Source: an uncultured Bacilli bacterium
Lineage (GTDB): Bacteria; Bacillota_I; Bacilli_A; RF39; UBA660
Direction of reading: 5' to 3'
Assembly: GCA_947632065.1 (NCBI GenBank)
Contig: CANRNO010000031.1
Location: forward strand, 1 to 47,650
DNA length: 47,650 nucleotides
Shown piece after piece: positions 34,709 through 42,491 of the stretch; the first letter of the stretch is position 1; every line of letters begins with the position of its first letter. The notes under the pieces were generated by a model. The model did not search any database and was not told the origin of the DNA. It saw only the letters and a program-made list of their open reading frames with translations. The position numbers and the translations under genes are program-made.

Positions 34709-35237
34709 TATTCTTATAATTATTTTATATATGGTAGCTTGTATATTTATTTATCAAGATACAAATTATACAACTATTAAAAAAGATTATATTAATCCAA
34801 AAGGAAAAAGTCCTGTTGTTACTCAAATTTCTTCTAATAAAGAAATTATTGCAACTTTAGAAATTCCTAAAATAAACTTATATGAGAATATTTATGAAAT
34901 AAGTAACAAACAGAGTGCTGTGGATAATCATGTAGTTATCTTAGAGAATTCCACTTTTCCTGTTGAAAAAAGTAGTATAGTTTTTATTGCTGCTCATTCT
35001 GGTAGTGGCAGGAATGCTTATTTTAATAAAATTGATGAGTTATCAACAGGAGATGTAGTTAAATTTTATTATAAAAATAAATTATACACATATTTAGTGG
35101 AAAAAAGTTGGGAAGCTGATAAGGATGGAAAAATAGAGGTTTCAAAATATAAAAAACATGAACTTATTTTAACTACGTGCAGTAAAAAAGACGATAATAA
35201 GCAATTAATCATTAGATGTACTAAAAAAGAAGAATAA
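34683..35237 (+). CDS. Sortase, dedicated to the adjacent adhesin
   Basis: A 184-residue transpeptidase with one N-terminal membrane helix (YNILIIILYMVACIFIY). The sortase fold is marked by ATLEIPKINLYENIY, the catalytic His in FIAAHSGSG, the catalytic Cys in LILTTCSKKD and the Arg in IIRCT. No lid sequence of pilus-type class C is seen, and the short size fits class A/D-like housekeeping or adhesin sortases. I use the ATG at 34683 instead of the ORF-track TTG at 34671. The Shine-Dalgarno is poor, so translation is probably coupled to the adhesin, whose end it overlaps by 26 bases. Confidence 0.88.
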   Translation: MLKKKYVYNILIIILYMVACIFIYQDTNYTTIKKDYINPKGKSPVVTQISSNKEIIATLEIPKINLYENIYEISNKQSAVDNHVVILENSTFPVEKSSIVFIAAHSGSGRNAYFNKIDELSTGDVVKFYYKNKLYTYLVEKSWEADKDGKIEVSKYKKHELILTTCSKKDDNKQLIIRCTKKEE

Positions 35238-35240
35238 TAT

Positions 35241-36509
35241 TTATTCTTCTTTTCCTGTTATATGATTTATCGCAGCTTGTAATTGATTATCATTTTCTCT
35301 AATTTGATTTTCTTTATACTCTTCACTTTCTTCTACTTTTATATCAGGTTTTATTCCTTTTTCATTTATCCAATGTCCTTTTGGTGTTAACCATTTTTCA
35401 GTTGTGTATTTTATACTTGCTCCACTGGATAATTCATATGCCTTTTGAACAGTTCCTTTTCCATAAGTTTTTGTTCCAATAACAGTGGCATTAGAATAAG
35501 ATTCTTTAAAAGCTGCTATTAATAATTCTGATGCACTAGCACTAGAGTTATTTGATAAAATAATTACTGGATATTCTCTTTTTTCTGAGGTCTTATCTTT
35601 ATAAACTGTTTTTTTATTTTTTTCTTCTAATCTATAAATTACTTTACCTTTCTTTAGGAACATTGACATTATTTTAGATACTTGACTTAAATGTCCTCCT
35701 AAATTATTTCTAACATCTATTATTAAATAACTTATTTTTTTATCTTCTATTTCTTTTAATTCTTTTTTAAATTGTTTATATGTATTAGCAGCAAAAGTAT
35801 CTATTTTTATATACCCTATATTTTTTTCTGATTCTTCTATTATTTCACTTGATACTGAAGGTAATTCTACTTTTCCACGGGTAATTGTTAATTCTTTTTC
35901 TTCTCCATCTCGTAAGATAACAACTTTTAATTTTGTACCTTTTTTTCCTTTTATTAATTTACTTATATCAGATAAATTTTTATCCTCTATATTCTTTCCT
36001 GCAACTTTTATAAGTTGATCATTTACTTTCATTCCTGCTTTATCTGCAGGTGAGTTTTCAAATATAGAAGCAACTATTGCTTTTTGTTCTGATATTGCTA
36101 CAGTAGCACCTATACCTATATATGAACCATTTACAGTTTCGTTAAAATCTTCTGATGTTTCTTCATTCATATATAGAGAAAAAGGATCATCTAAATAATC
36201 TACTAAACCTTTAATTCCCGCATCTACTAATTTCTTTTTATCTAAATCTTTTTCATAATAATTATCTACAATATTATTATATGTATCTATTAATTCTTCT
36301 AATTCAGCAGGTACTTTTAAAGTAATAGTTTTATCTTTTGTAAAAGAAATTATGTTACCTATAATAAATCCAAAAAGAATAGCAATTAAAACAATTATTA
36401 CTACTTCAAAAGTAGAAAAATAATCTTTCTTATCAAATTTATCTACTTTCTTTTTTATCTTTTCCTTAATATTTTTATTTTTTGACTTTTCTGGTTTTTC
36501 TTTTGCCAC
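35241..36509 (-). CDS. C-terminal processing peptidase, S41 family (CtpA/CtpB-like)
   Basis: A membrane-anchored serine protease. A charged cytoplasmic start and one helix (VVIIVLIAILFGFIIGNII) lead to the extracellular part. That comprises a PDZ domain (GIGATVAISEQKAIVAS through VILRDGEEKELTITR) and the S41 protease with the nucleophile in SNNSSASASELL and the general-base Lys in GTKTYGKGTVQ. DVRNNLGGHL is also characteristic. A tail of about 60 residues follows. It starts at a GTG with AGAAGGTGAT upstream. In spore-formers CtpB cleaves the sigma-K checkpoint protein, and CtpA acts on wall enzymes; which applies here is unknown. Confidence 0.92.
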   Translation of the reverse strand: MAKEKPEKSKNKNIKEKIKKKVDKFDKKDYFSTFEVVIIVLIAILFGFIIGNIISFTKDKTITLKVPAELEELIDTYNNIVDNYYEKDLDKKKLVDAGIKGLVDYLDDPFSLYMNEETSEDFNETVNGSYIGIGATVAISEQKAIVASIFENSPADKAGMKVNDQLIKVAGKNIEDKNLSDISKLIKGKKGTKLKVVILRDGEEKELTITRGKVELPSVSSEIIEESEKNIGYIKIDTFAANTYKQFKKELKEIEDKKISYLIIDVRNNLGGHLSQVSKIMSMFLKKGKVIYRLEEKNKKTVYKDKTSEKREYPVIILSNNSSASASELLIAAFKESYSNATVIGTKTYGKGTVQKAYELSSGASIKYTTEKWLTPKGHWINEKGIKPDIKVEESEEYKENQIRENDNQLQAAINHITGKEE

Positions 36510-36655
36510 TTTATCACCTTCTAATATATACCCTATTAATATAATATCATATTAAACTTAAAATTAGAATTAATTATTTAAATAATTCCTTTATTCTATA
36601 ATTTAATTATAACATATTATTAAAAACATAACTGTAATTTTTTATTATTATTGGT

Positions 36656-37474
36656 TTATATTTTTTTATTCATTATATTGATAAGGGGTTTTATATTTTG
36701 GCATAAGTCATTATACATTGTTGGAGTAAGTGATTGTTCTCCATCTGATAAAGCTTTTTCTGGATGATTATGTACTTCTATTATTAGTCCATCACAACCT
36801 ATTGCAATAGCTGCTTTTGATAGTGGTTCAATTAAATATTTTTGGCCTCCGGCATGAGATGGATCTACTATTATTGGTAAATGACTTAATTTTTTTATTA
36901 CTGGTATTGATGATAAATCTAAAGTGTTTCTGGTTGCTGTTTCATAAGTTCTTATTCCTCTTTCACATAAAATTACATTTGGATTTCCCTCATTTAAAAT
37001 ATATTCAGCAGCCATTAACCATTCTTTTATAGTAGCACAAAGTCCTCTTTTTAATATTATTGGTTTATTTAATTTACTAACCTTTTTTAGAAGATCAAAA
37101 TTTTGCATATTTCTAGCACCTATTTGTATAACATCAACATATTTATCAAATAATTCTATATCTTCTATTGATACAATCTCTGATACTATTTTTAATCCTG
37201 TTTCTTCTTTGGCTTTAGTTAAAAGTTTTAATCCTTCTTCTTTTAAACCTTGAAAATCATATGGGGAAGTACGAGGTTTAAATGCCCCTCCTCTTAAAAA
37301 ATTTGCTCCACTTTCTTTTACTCTTTTAGCAATCTCTATTATTTGTTCTTCTGATTCTACTGAACAAGGACCAGCAATCATCATTATTTTATTATTTCCT
37401 ATAATCTCTTCATTACCTATTTTTATTATGGTATCTTCTTTATGATTTTCTCTACTAAATAATTCTTTTTTCAT
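36656..37474 (-). CDS. 3-deoxy-7-phosphoheptulonate (DAHP) synthase, type I-beta core only
   Basis: DAHP synthase condenses phosphoenolpyruvate and erythrose 4-phosphate in the first step of the shikimate pathway to Phe, Tyr and Trp. Motifs: MIAGPCSVES, FLRGGAFKPRTSPYDFQG, the KRGLCATIKEWL metal/PEP site, CERGIRTYE and VDPSHAGGQK. From the ATG at 37474 (after GGGAGGAGAG) it is 272 residues and begins almost directly with the barrel. It lacks both the ferredoxin-like feedback domain of Thermotoga and the chorismate mutase domain of Bacillus. Such core-only enzymes are expected to be insensitive to feedback, which fits the transcriptional attenuator found upstream. The ORF-track start at 37507 lies inside the terminator. 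Confidence 0.95.
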   Translation of the reverse strand: MKKELFSRENHKEDTIIKIGNEEIIGNNKIMMIAGPCSVESEEQIIEIAKRVKESGANFLRGGAFKPRTSPYDFQGLKEEGLKLLTKAKEETGLKIVSEIVSIEDIELFDKYVDVIQIGARNMQNFDLLKKVSKLNKPIILKRGLCATIKEWLMAAEYILNEGNPNVILCERGIRTYETATRNTLDLSSIPVIKKLSHLPIIVDPSHAGGQKYLIEPLSKAAIAIGCDGLIIEVHNHPEKALSDGEQSLTPTMYNDLCQNIKPLINIMNKKI

Positions 37475-37487
37475 TTTCTCTCCTCCC

Positions 37488-37566
37488 AAAAAAAGAGCCT
37501 CATTCAAATGAGACTCTTACTACAACTTAAATAGTTATTTAATAACATAAATCACTCATTAGAATG
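37488..37566 (-). promoter_or_regulatory. Attenuator: mutually exclusive antiterminator and terminator before DAHP synthase
   Basis: On the minus strand, a terminator is formed by AAGAGTCTCATT and AATGAGGCTCTT (37493-37518) followed by T7 that runs into the DAHP synthase ribosome binding site. Upstream, CATTCTAATGAG (37555-37566) can pair with CTCATTTGAATG (37501-37512) over 11 base pairs with one T-T mismatch, destroying the terminator. The upstream strand lies in codons 34-38 of the leader ORF, just past its aromatic codons. A ribosome stalled at those codons leaves it free; a ribosome reaching the stop would cover it. Confidence 0.85.
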
Positions 37567-37667
37567 GAATTTTTATATTTAAGACATGCAATAAATCTTG
37601 CGCTAAAGTAAAAAGCCCAAGTTCCAAAAAAGTTACTAAAGTAATTTCTTTTGGTTAATATCTTCAT
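37539..37667 (-). CDS. Aromatic leader peptide (42 aa) controlling DAHP synthase
   Basis: Not in the ORF track. A 42-codon ORF begins at the ATG at 37667 after AAAGGATG and stops at 37539. It contains ten aromatic residues between positions 9 and 31 (Y9, F10, F13, F14, W17, F19, Y20, F21, F25, Y31), including the run NYFSNFFGTWAFYFSARF. This is the composition of attenuation peptides such as E. coli PheL. It lies about 24 bases downstream of the predicted transcription start and ends about 20 bases before the terminator hairpin. Its product is not expected to have a function of its own. The attenuation role is inferred from composition, position and the alternative hairpins. Confidence 0.85.
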   Translation of the reverse strand: MKILTKRNYFSNFFGTWAFYFSARFIACLKYKNSILMSDLCY

Positions 37668-37697
37668 TAATATAACATCCTTTCTAAGTACATTACT

Positions 37698-37726
37698 ATA
37701 TTACTACTATTATTATATTATGTCAA
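37698..37726 (-). promoter_or_regulatory. Sigma-A promoter of the leader peptide / DAHP synthase operon
   Basis: On the minus strand, a perfect TTGACA (-35) and TAATAT (-10) are 17 bases apart. The start site would be near 37691. The outer end of the -35 coincides with the edge of the target duplication of the neighbouring insertion sequence. Confidence 0.85.
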
Positions 37727-37743
37727 ACTATGGTGATGGCATT
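37726..37743 (+). repeat. Left target-site duplication of the IS1202-type element
   Basis: AACTATGGTGATGGCATT, 18 bases, identical to 39239-39256. The maximal repeat may include one or two bases of the element tip. Long duplications are usual for IS1202-type elements. Confidence 0.9.
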
Positions 37744-37839
37744 GTTAATCCTTTTTTAAAATGTTACCTTATCATTAATAGAAATGTTACCGAATATTTG
37801 TTGTATAATATATCTCTGAAAGGAGATGTATTTTTATAT

Positions 37840-39132
37840 ATGCATAATAAAGTATATGCGTTAAAACTTGTTCAAGATAAACTAAATGGTGATAATAATT
37901 ATTCTTATTCTCAAATTGCTTCTTTAACTGGATATACTAAAAAACAAATTTATAGATTTTCTAAACAATTAAAAGAAAAGGATATCAATTCTATTTTAGT
38001 TCATGGTTTAACTAATAAACCTTCTAATAATTCTGTTTCGCCCAAAGAAATTGAATTTATTAAGAACTTCAAGAATCAATATCCGATTATTAGTATACAA
38101 CAATTTATGGATATTTACCATGAAGATATTGTTTTTAATACTAAAATGAGAAAAATTGTTAAAGATAATAATCTTAAAATTCGTAGTTATTCTTTCTTTG
38201 AATCTTTATACGAAAGATTTAATTGGGTTAAACCAATCAAACATAAATCTTTTAATAAAGATTATGACAAACATCCTTTGAGATAACCTTCTCCTAGACG
38301 TGGTATTTTAATTATGATTGACGGAACTCCTCATGATTGGTTCCAAAATGGTAGAAAATCGTCTCTACATTTAGCTGTTGATGATTCTTCTGGTGAAGCA
38401 TTATGTGGTTGGTTTATGCCTACCGAATGTTTGGAAGGATACTTTCGTATGCTTTCAATATTAGTTACTAAATATGGTATTCCTGAAAATTTATATTGTG
38501 ATAGACATACAATACTTATCAGTCCAAAAGAAGATAACCTTACTCAATTTGGTCAAATGTGTGAAGATCTTGGAATTAATTTAATCGCTGCCAATACTCC
38601 TGAAGCTAAAGGCAAAGTTGAAAAATGGAATAATACTATTCAAAATAGATTAGTTAATGATATTAAAAGATTTAATATCAAGTCTATTGAACAATTAAAT
38701 CAATTCTTTAATGATTTTTATTGTGATTATCTTAATAAAAAATATGCTTATGAACCTAAAGAAAATGAATCTTCATTTGTTCCTTTAGATGATGTTGATT
38801 TATCTAACATACTTTGTATAAGAGATTACAGAGTCATGTTAAATGGATGTGTTTTCTCTTGGGGTAATAATTACTATAAAGTATTAGACAAAGATGGATC
38901 TATAAAACAAATATTTAAAGGAACTAAAATAAAAGTTTATGAAAATGTTTTAACAAAAATTGTAAGAGTTAAATACTATGATATTTTTTATGAAACAATA
39001 CAAATAGAAGGTCATAGAATAAATTCAGGAAAAAGAGAACAAGTGAGAATAGATAACCAAAAACAACTTGAACAAGTTTTAAAAGAACGTGATGAAAGAT
39101 TAAAAGCAAGGGCGAACAAAGTGAGTTCATGA
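37840..39132 (+). pseudogene. IS1202-type transposase gene interrupted by one in-frame stop
   Basis: The gene starts at the ATG at 37840 (AAGGAGATG upstream; the ORF track starts earlier at a TTG). The N-terminal part has a helix-turn-helix (YSQIASLTGYTKKQIYRFSK). The DDE catalytic residues are in MIDGTPHDWF, LYCDRHTIL and NTPEAKGKVEKWNN. After HPLR there is a TAA at 38284-38286. The same frame then continues as PSPRRGILIMIDG through the catalytic core to the stop at 39132. One base change (for example CAA to TAA) explains this. No ribosome binding site precedes the downstream ATG at 38314, so the catalytic part is probably not made unless readthrough occurs. Confidence 0.85.
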
Positions 39133-39147
39133 AACCCTTGCTTTTTA
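39103..39147 (+). terminator. Terminator at the end of the transposase gene
   Basis: AAAGCAAGGG and CCCTTGCTTT form a long stem around the last transposase codons, followed by T5. Confidence 0.7.
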
Positions 39148-39238
39148 GATTTCATCTTTTACAATATTCTTCCAAACAAAGTTCACCTTTGTTTGTTACT
39201 AATAAATTAAACTGGTAACATTTTAACTAATGATTAAC

Positions 39239-39256
39239 AACTATGGTGATGGCATT
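39239..39256 (+). repeat. Right target-site duplication of the IS1202-type element
   Basis: Identical 18 bases to 37726-37743, directly abutting the right inverted repeat. Confidence 0.9.
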
Positions 39257-39302
39257 AATATATTAAGTTGTTTAAAAGTTCTCTAAATAAGCACATATAA
39301 AT

Positions 39303-39332
39303 TATAAAAAAAGACCTTATATATAAGGCTTT
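39303..39332 (-). terminator. Terminator after tRNA-Asn
   Basis: On the minus strand GCCTTATATATAAGGT forms a hairpin followed by T7, about 12 bases past the tRNA CCA end. Confidence 0.8.
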
Positions 39333-39343
39333 ATAATTCAATC

Positions 39344-39420
39344 TGGCGCCTCAACTAGGACTTGAACCTAGGACCCCTTGATTAACAGTCAAGTGCTCTA
39401 ACCAACTGAGCTATTGAGGC
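39344..39420 (-). tRNA. tRNA-Asn (GTT), CCA encoded
   Basis: The minus-strand sequence folds into a 77-base cloverleaf: acceptor GCCTCAA/TTGAGGC, D-loop AGTTGGTTA, anticodon arm CTTGA-CTGTTAA-TCAAG with anticodon GTT, a T arm CTAGG-TTCAAGT-CCTAG, discriminator G and an encoded CCA. It lies 21 bases after the thioredoxin-like gene stop and is probably cotranscribed with the cdaA group. Confidence 0.98.
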
Positions 39421-39441
39421 AGATAGTTAATAGATAAACTA

Positions 39442-39999
39442 TTAACTTAATTTTTCTTTTATTTCATCTGTATTAGTAATAAATTCTTCTACTTCTTTAT
39501 TGCTAATTTTAATAAGTGTTGGTCCATTTACTTTTAATTCAGAAATATCAGTAGGTTCTTCGTTTATATCTTCTCCAATAAACTTACTATTTAAACCTTC
39601 TTTTATATCTACATAGTATATTGGTAAATGTTCTTCTTTTTCTTTATAAGAACTATATAAATCTGTATAAGTACTATCACCAGTTACATCATAAAATAAT
39701 ACATAGTATTCATCATCACTTTTATTAAATGTTGAACCAGCTAAAATTTTATCATTTTGTATTGTTGCTTCTCCAACTTGTTTTTTATAATTACTATTAC
39801 TACTATGATTAGTAATATAATCTGTTAAGAAATAAACTCCTCCAAAAATGATTACTACTACAATTAAGTATTTAATAATTTTACTGATTGATTCTGAATC
39901 TGTAGAACCTTTTACATCTAATTTTATTTTTTGTTCTTCTTTTTTAGTTTGTTTAATTTCTTTGTTTTTATTATTTTTTTTTGTTTTATTTTTTGCCAT
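39442..39999 (-). CDS. Membrane-anchored thioredoxin-like protein lacking active-site cysteines
   Basis: A Lys-rich cytoplasmic start and one membrane helix (IIKYLIVVVIIFGGVYFL) lead to an extracellular domain of about 115 residues. That domain has thioredoxin-fold features: EYYVLFYDVTGDS at the place of the first strand and active site, YYVDIKEGLN, and NGPTLIKI as the cis-proline loop. The usual CxxC is absent, with no Cys in the domain. ATG at 39999 with AGGTG upstream; the ORF-track GTG start is three codons earlier. It is the last protein gene of the cdaA group, just before tRNA-Asn. Function unknown. Confidence 0.65.
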   Translation of the reverse strand: MAKNKTKKNNKNKEIKQTKKEEQKIKLDVKGSTDSESISKIIKYLIVVVIIFGGVYFLTDYITNHSSNSNYKKQVGEATIQNDKILAGSTFNKSDDEYYVLFYDVTGDSTYTDLYSSYKEKEEHLPIYYVDIKEGLNSKFIGEDINEEPTDISELKVNGPTLIKISNKEVEEFITNTDEIKEKLS

Positions 40000-40066
40000 T
40001 TTGTTCACCTGAAATTATTGTAACATTAAATACTTAAAAAATCAAAGAAAAAGAGTAATAATACTC

Positions 40067-41080
40067 TTATTTCATTGTCGGTATAGCACTTATAGAGGAT
40101 GCTACTTCTATTAATTCATCTTGATTCATAACATCACTAACAATATAATAATCTATTCCATTACTTGACCAGGTTAGAGAATCATCTGTCATAACTCCAT
40201 ATGTATCCATTAGTTGATATGGTTCTCCTAAAGTTGGAACTACTGTAAATTCATCTTCTTTGTTTGAAGTTTCCTCTACTAATAGAAATGATTTTTCTCC
40301 TTCAAAAGTCATTATTATTCTTTCTCCAGCATCTTTTTTAACTTTTTCTTCATTTGTTAATTTTGTTCCATCCGGTAATACTAAGGGATAGATAGTTTCA
40401 TCTAATTTACTTGTAGTTTTTATTTCTTCTTTTATTTCTGCACTTTTCATTGTTTCGTTTAAATCAAAATAATCTTTATTAAAAGTAGGACTATAATCTA
40501 TTTTAGTAAATTCCATAGTTAATTGTGGAATATTATCTTTGTTTAGAACATCTATCTTTTTAAATTTTAAATTTTTATTTATTTGGATTTTTTGTTTTGT
40601 TAATTTTTTATTATTTGGATAATTTACTTTTGTTATATAAGTATATCCTTTATCTGTTTTTTTGAAAGTTCTATTCTTATCATTTTTTATATCATTAAGA
40701 ATAGATTCTAGAAGATATATTTGTGAATTATTATATGGCCAATCACTTTGGAATTTAAAACTTTTATTTAGAGAAGGATTTAGTATATATACTCCTTCTT
40801 CATTTCTTAAAATTATTTGTTCATGATTATTTGCGGTATTCTTTAAACTTACTTTATATTTATCTTTCTTTTTATAAGATACTTCTACTTTATAATTGTA
40901 AACATCATCATTATTAGTAATTTCTAAATTTCCTTTTAAAAGATAAGCGTTTGCTTTTGTTATTTTTTTATCTAAGTCTTTTAATAAATCTTTCTCACTA
41001 TATTTCCCACATCCTGTTAATAGTAATATGCATCCTGTAAAAATTAATAATGTTGTTAGTTTTATAAATTTATTTTTCAT
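40067..41080 (-). CDS. LolA-like / GerS-like lipoprotein
   Basis: A lipoprotein signal peptide ends in the lipobox LTGC (Cys24). The mature part starts with a LolA/LolB-like half-barrel pattern (AYLLKGNLEITNNDDVYNYKVEVSYKKKDKYKVSL..., DKGYTYITKVNYP). It ends with a second domain that looks like the DUF4367-type domain (LPDGTKLTNEEKV... to LIEVASSI). Such lipoproteins in spore-formers include the GerS germination factors, so an envelope or germination role is possible but unproven. GGAGGTC precedes the ATG. It sits between cdaR and the thioredoxin-like gene. Confidence 0.65.
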   Translation of the reverse strand: MKNKFIKLTTLLIFTGCILLLTGCGKYSEKDLLKDLDKKITKANAYLLKGNLEITNNDDVYNYKVEVSYKKKDKYKVSLKNTANNHEQIILRNEEGVYILNPSLNKSFKFQSDWPYNNSQIYLLESILNDIKNDKNRTFKKTDKGYTYITKVNYPNNKKLTKQKIQINKNLKFKKIDVLNKDNIPQLTMEFTKIDYSPTFNKDYFDLNETMKSAEIKEEIKTTSKLDETIYPLVLPDGTKLTNEEKVKKDAGERIIMTFEGEKSFLLVEETSNKEDEFTVVPTLGEPYQLMDTYGVMTDDSLTWSSNGIDYYIVSDVMNQDELIEVASSISAIPTMK

Positions 41081-41156
41081 TAAAGACCTCCATTTACTTT
41101 CTCATTAAAGTATATGGATATTTTTTTTAAGTATTACAAAAAGTAGAGTGTTTACT

Positions 41157-42491
41157 CTACTTTTCGGTTATTCTAACTTTTACTTTTTTAGTTTTTGATG
41201 AATATGAAAGTCTTACATCACTACCAGTAACTTTAACTGGAACTTCATGTTCTCCTACTCCGTATTTTTCTAAATCAATATATGCTTTTATAGTTGATGC
41301 ATCTATTGAACTTAGAATATCTTGAGATCCTTTAACGACTACTGTTACTCTACTATCATTTTCTGATAATGCTTGTACTTTATATTTATCATTTAAGTTT
41401 TCTGTTGCAACACTTATGTTATTAAACTCTTGTGTTTTAGAATCATCTATTCCAACTTTAATATTAATAGTATTTTGACTTAATTCTGTTATTCCTGTTG
41501 GTTTTTTGATTGTTACGTTGAAGTCTTTATCTGAATCAAGTCCTTTAACATCTATAGTAACTGGAATATATTCAATATCTTCTATTGTTTTTTCATCACC
41601 ATATACTTTTATTGTAGAAATAGATGGTGTTAGGGTTTTAATAGCTTTTCCAAATGCTAAGTTACCTTTTGGTACTATTCTTATTGGAACTTCTTTTGAT
41701 GGAGAAGTTATTGTAACATTAGCATCTACTGATTTTGGTACTATTTCAACATCTATAACATTTCCATCAGTATCGTATGCAACAAGTGGTACATCTTTTA
41801 AAATCATATCTCCTGCTTTAGCATTTACAAATTCATCTACATCTACTAAAGCTCTAACGGATGCTACTTTTTTAAGTTTATATGCTGCACCTTTTATAAT
41901 TACATCATCACGATCAAGTTCTACATTTTTAATATATAGTTTACTATCTAAATTATCTTTATGTAATACATCATATGTTAATGCTTTTGTTTCTGATGTT
42001 TTTTCATAAATTGTTACTGTTACAGTAGATGGATCTAGTCTATAATCTAGGGATGCTAAACGTTGTGAATATTTTAATGTTACTTTATGATTTCCAGGCT
42101 TTAATCCTGTTAAATCTACTGATACTCCTTTAGATGGAGATTGTTTTGCTAAAAAGATGTGACGTTTTTGTCCTACTAAAGTAATATCTACTGATTTTGG
42201 TAATCCTTCTACTACATATAATTCTTCATTATAAATTGCAGATACAGGTTGTTTATATAAAACTTCTGCATATTGGTCAATCATAACATTGGATTCTCTA
42301 TCGATTAGTATAAATACTCCAAATGCTAAAATTAATGATATAACAATTAATGTTGATTTTTTATTAAAAGTTCTTTCTAAACTTTTACTATTATTTTTAA
42401 ATATACTTGTGATTTTTAATATTAATTTTGTTATAGGAGTAATTAACCATTTATCAAAGAAAGATCCAATACTTCTAATTATTTTCTTCAT
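41157..42491 (-). CDS. cdaR: CdaR, YbbR-domain regulator of the diadenylate cyclase
   Basis: CdaR sits in the membrane with its YbbR domains outside and modulates CdaA. The protein has one membrane helix (about residues 47-63 of this start) followed by several tandem YbbR repeats of about 80 residues, each beta-rich with patterns such as PVSAIYNEELYVVEGLPKSV and PKSVDANVTIT. Its 444 residues match the family. I prefer the ATG at 42491, preceded by GAGGATGAG, inside the end of cdaA. The adjacency of cdaA and cdaR is conserved in Bacilli, normally followed by glmM; here a lipoprotein gene takes that place. Confidence 0.9.
   Translation of the reverse strand: MKKIIRSIGSFFDKWLITPITKLILKITSIFKNNSKSLERTFNKKSTLIVISLILAFGVFILIDRESNVMIDQYAEVLYKQPVSAIYNEELYVVEGLPKSVDITLVGQKRHIFLAKQSPSKGVSVDLTGLKPGNHKVTLKYSQRLASLDYRLDPSTVTVTIYEKTSETKALTYDVLHKDNLDSKLYIKNVELDRDDVIIKGAAYKLKKVASVRALVDVDEFVNAKAGDMILKDVPLVAYDTDGNVIDVEIVPKSVDANVTITSPSKEVPIRIVPKGNLAFGKAIKTLTPSISTIKVYGDEKTIEDIEYIPVTIDVKGLDSDKDFNVTIKKPTGITELSQNTINIKVGIDDSKTQEFNNISVATENLNDKYKVQALSENDSRVTVVVKGSQDILSSIDASTIKAYIDLEKYGVGEHEVPVKVTGSDVRLSYSSKTKKVKVRITEK

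Larger units (their letters stand above)
37744..39238 (+). mobile_element. IS1202-type (ISNCY) insertion sequence, about 1.5 kb
   Basis: The element is bounded by terminal inverted repeats: 25 bases at 37744-37768 match the reverse complement of 39214-39238 at 22 positions. Each ends in AAAATGTTACC inside, and a second AAATGTTACC occurs just inside the left end as a likely extra transposase-binding site. It is flanked by 18-base direct repeats and contains a single transposase gene. Position: immediately upstream of the -35 box of the DAHP synthase promoter and facing away from it, in the gap before tRNA-Asn. The near-identical flanks suggest a fairly recent insertion. Confidence 0.88.

Noticed and set aside
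36510-36655. A regulatory element or small gene in the gap between the DAHP synthase and CtpA genes.
   Set aside because: The gap is almost pure A/T with no ORF with a ribosome binding site and no convincing hairpin or promoter pair.
37701-37728. A chromosomal dif/Xer-like site beside the insertion sequence (TTATGTCAAAC resembles a XerD arm).
   Set aside because: The same bases are the reverse complement of a perfect TTGACA -35 box with a 17-base spacer to TAATAT, and the other half shows no XerC arm. A promoter explains the sequence better.
38284-38286. The in-frame TAA as evidence for stop-codon reassignment.
   Set aside because: TAA, TGA and TAG end other genes in the window and Trp is encoded by TGG, so the standard code holds. 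A nonsense change in the transposase is simpler.
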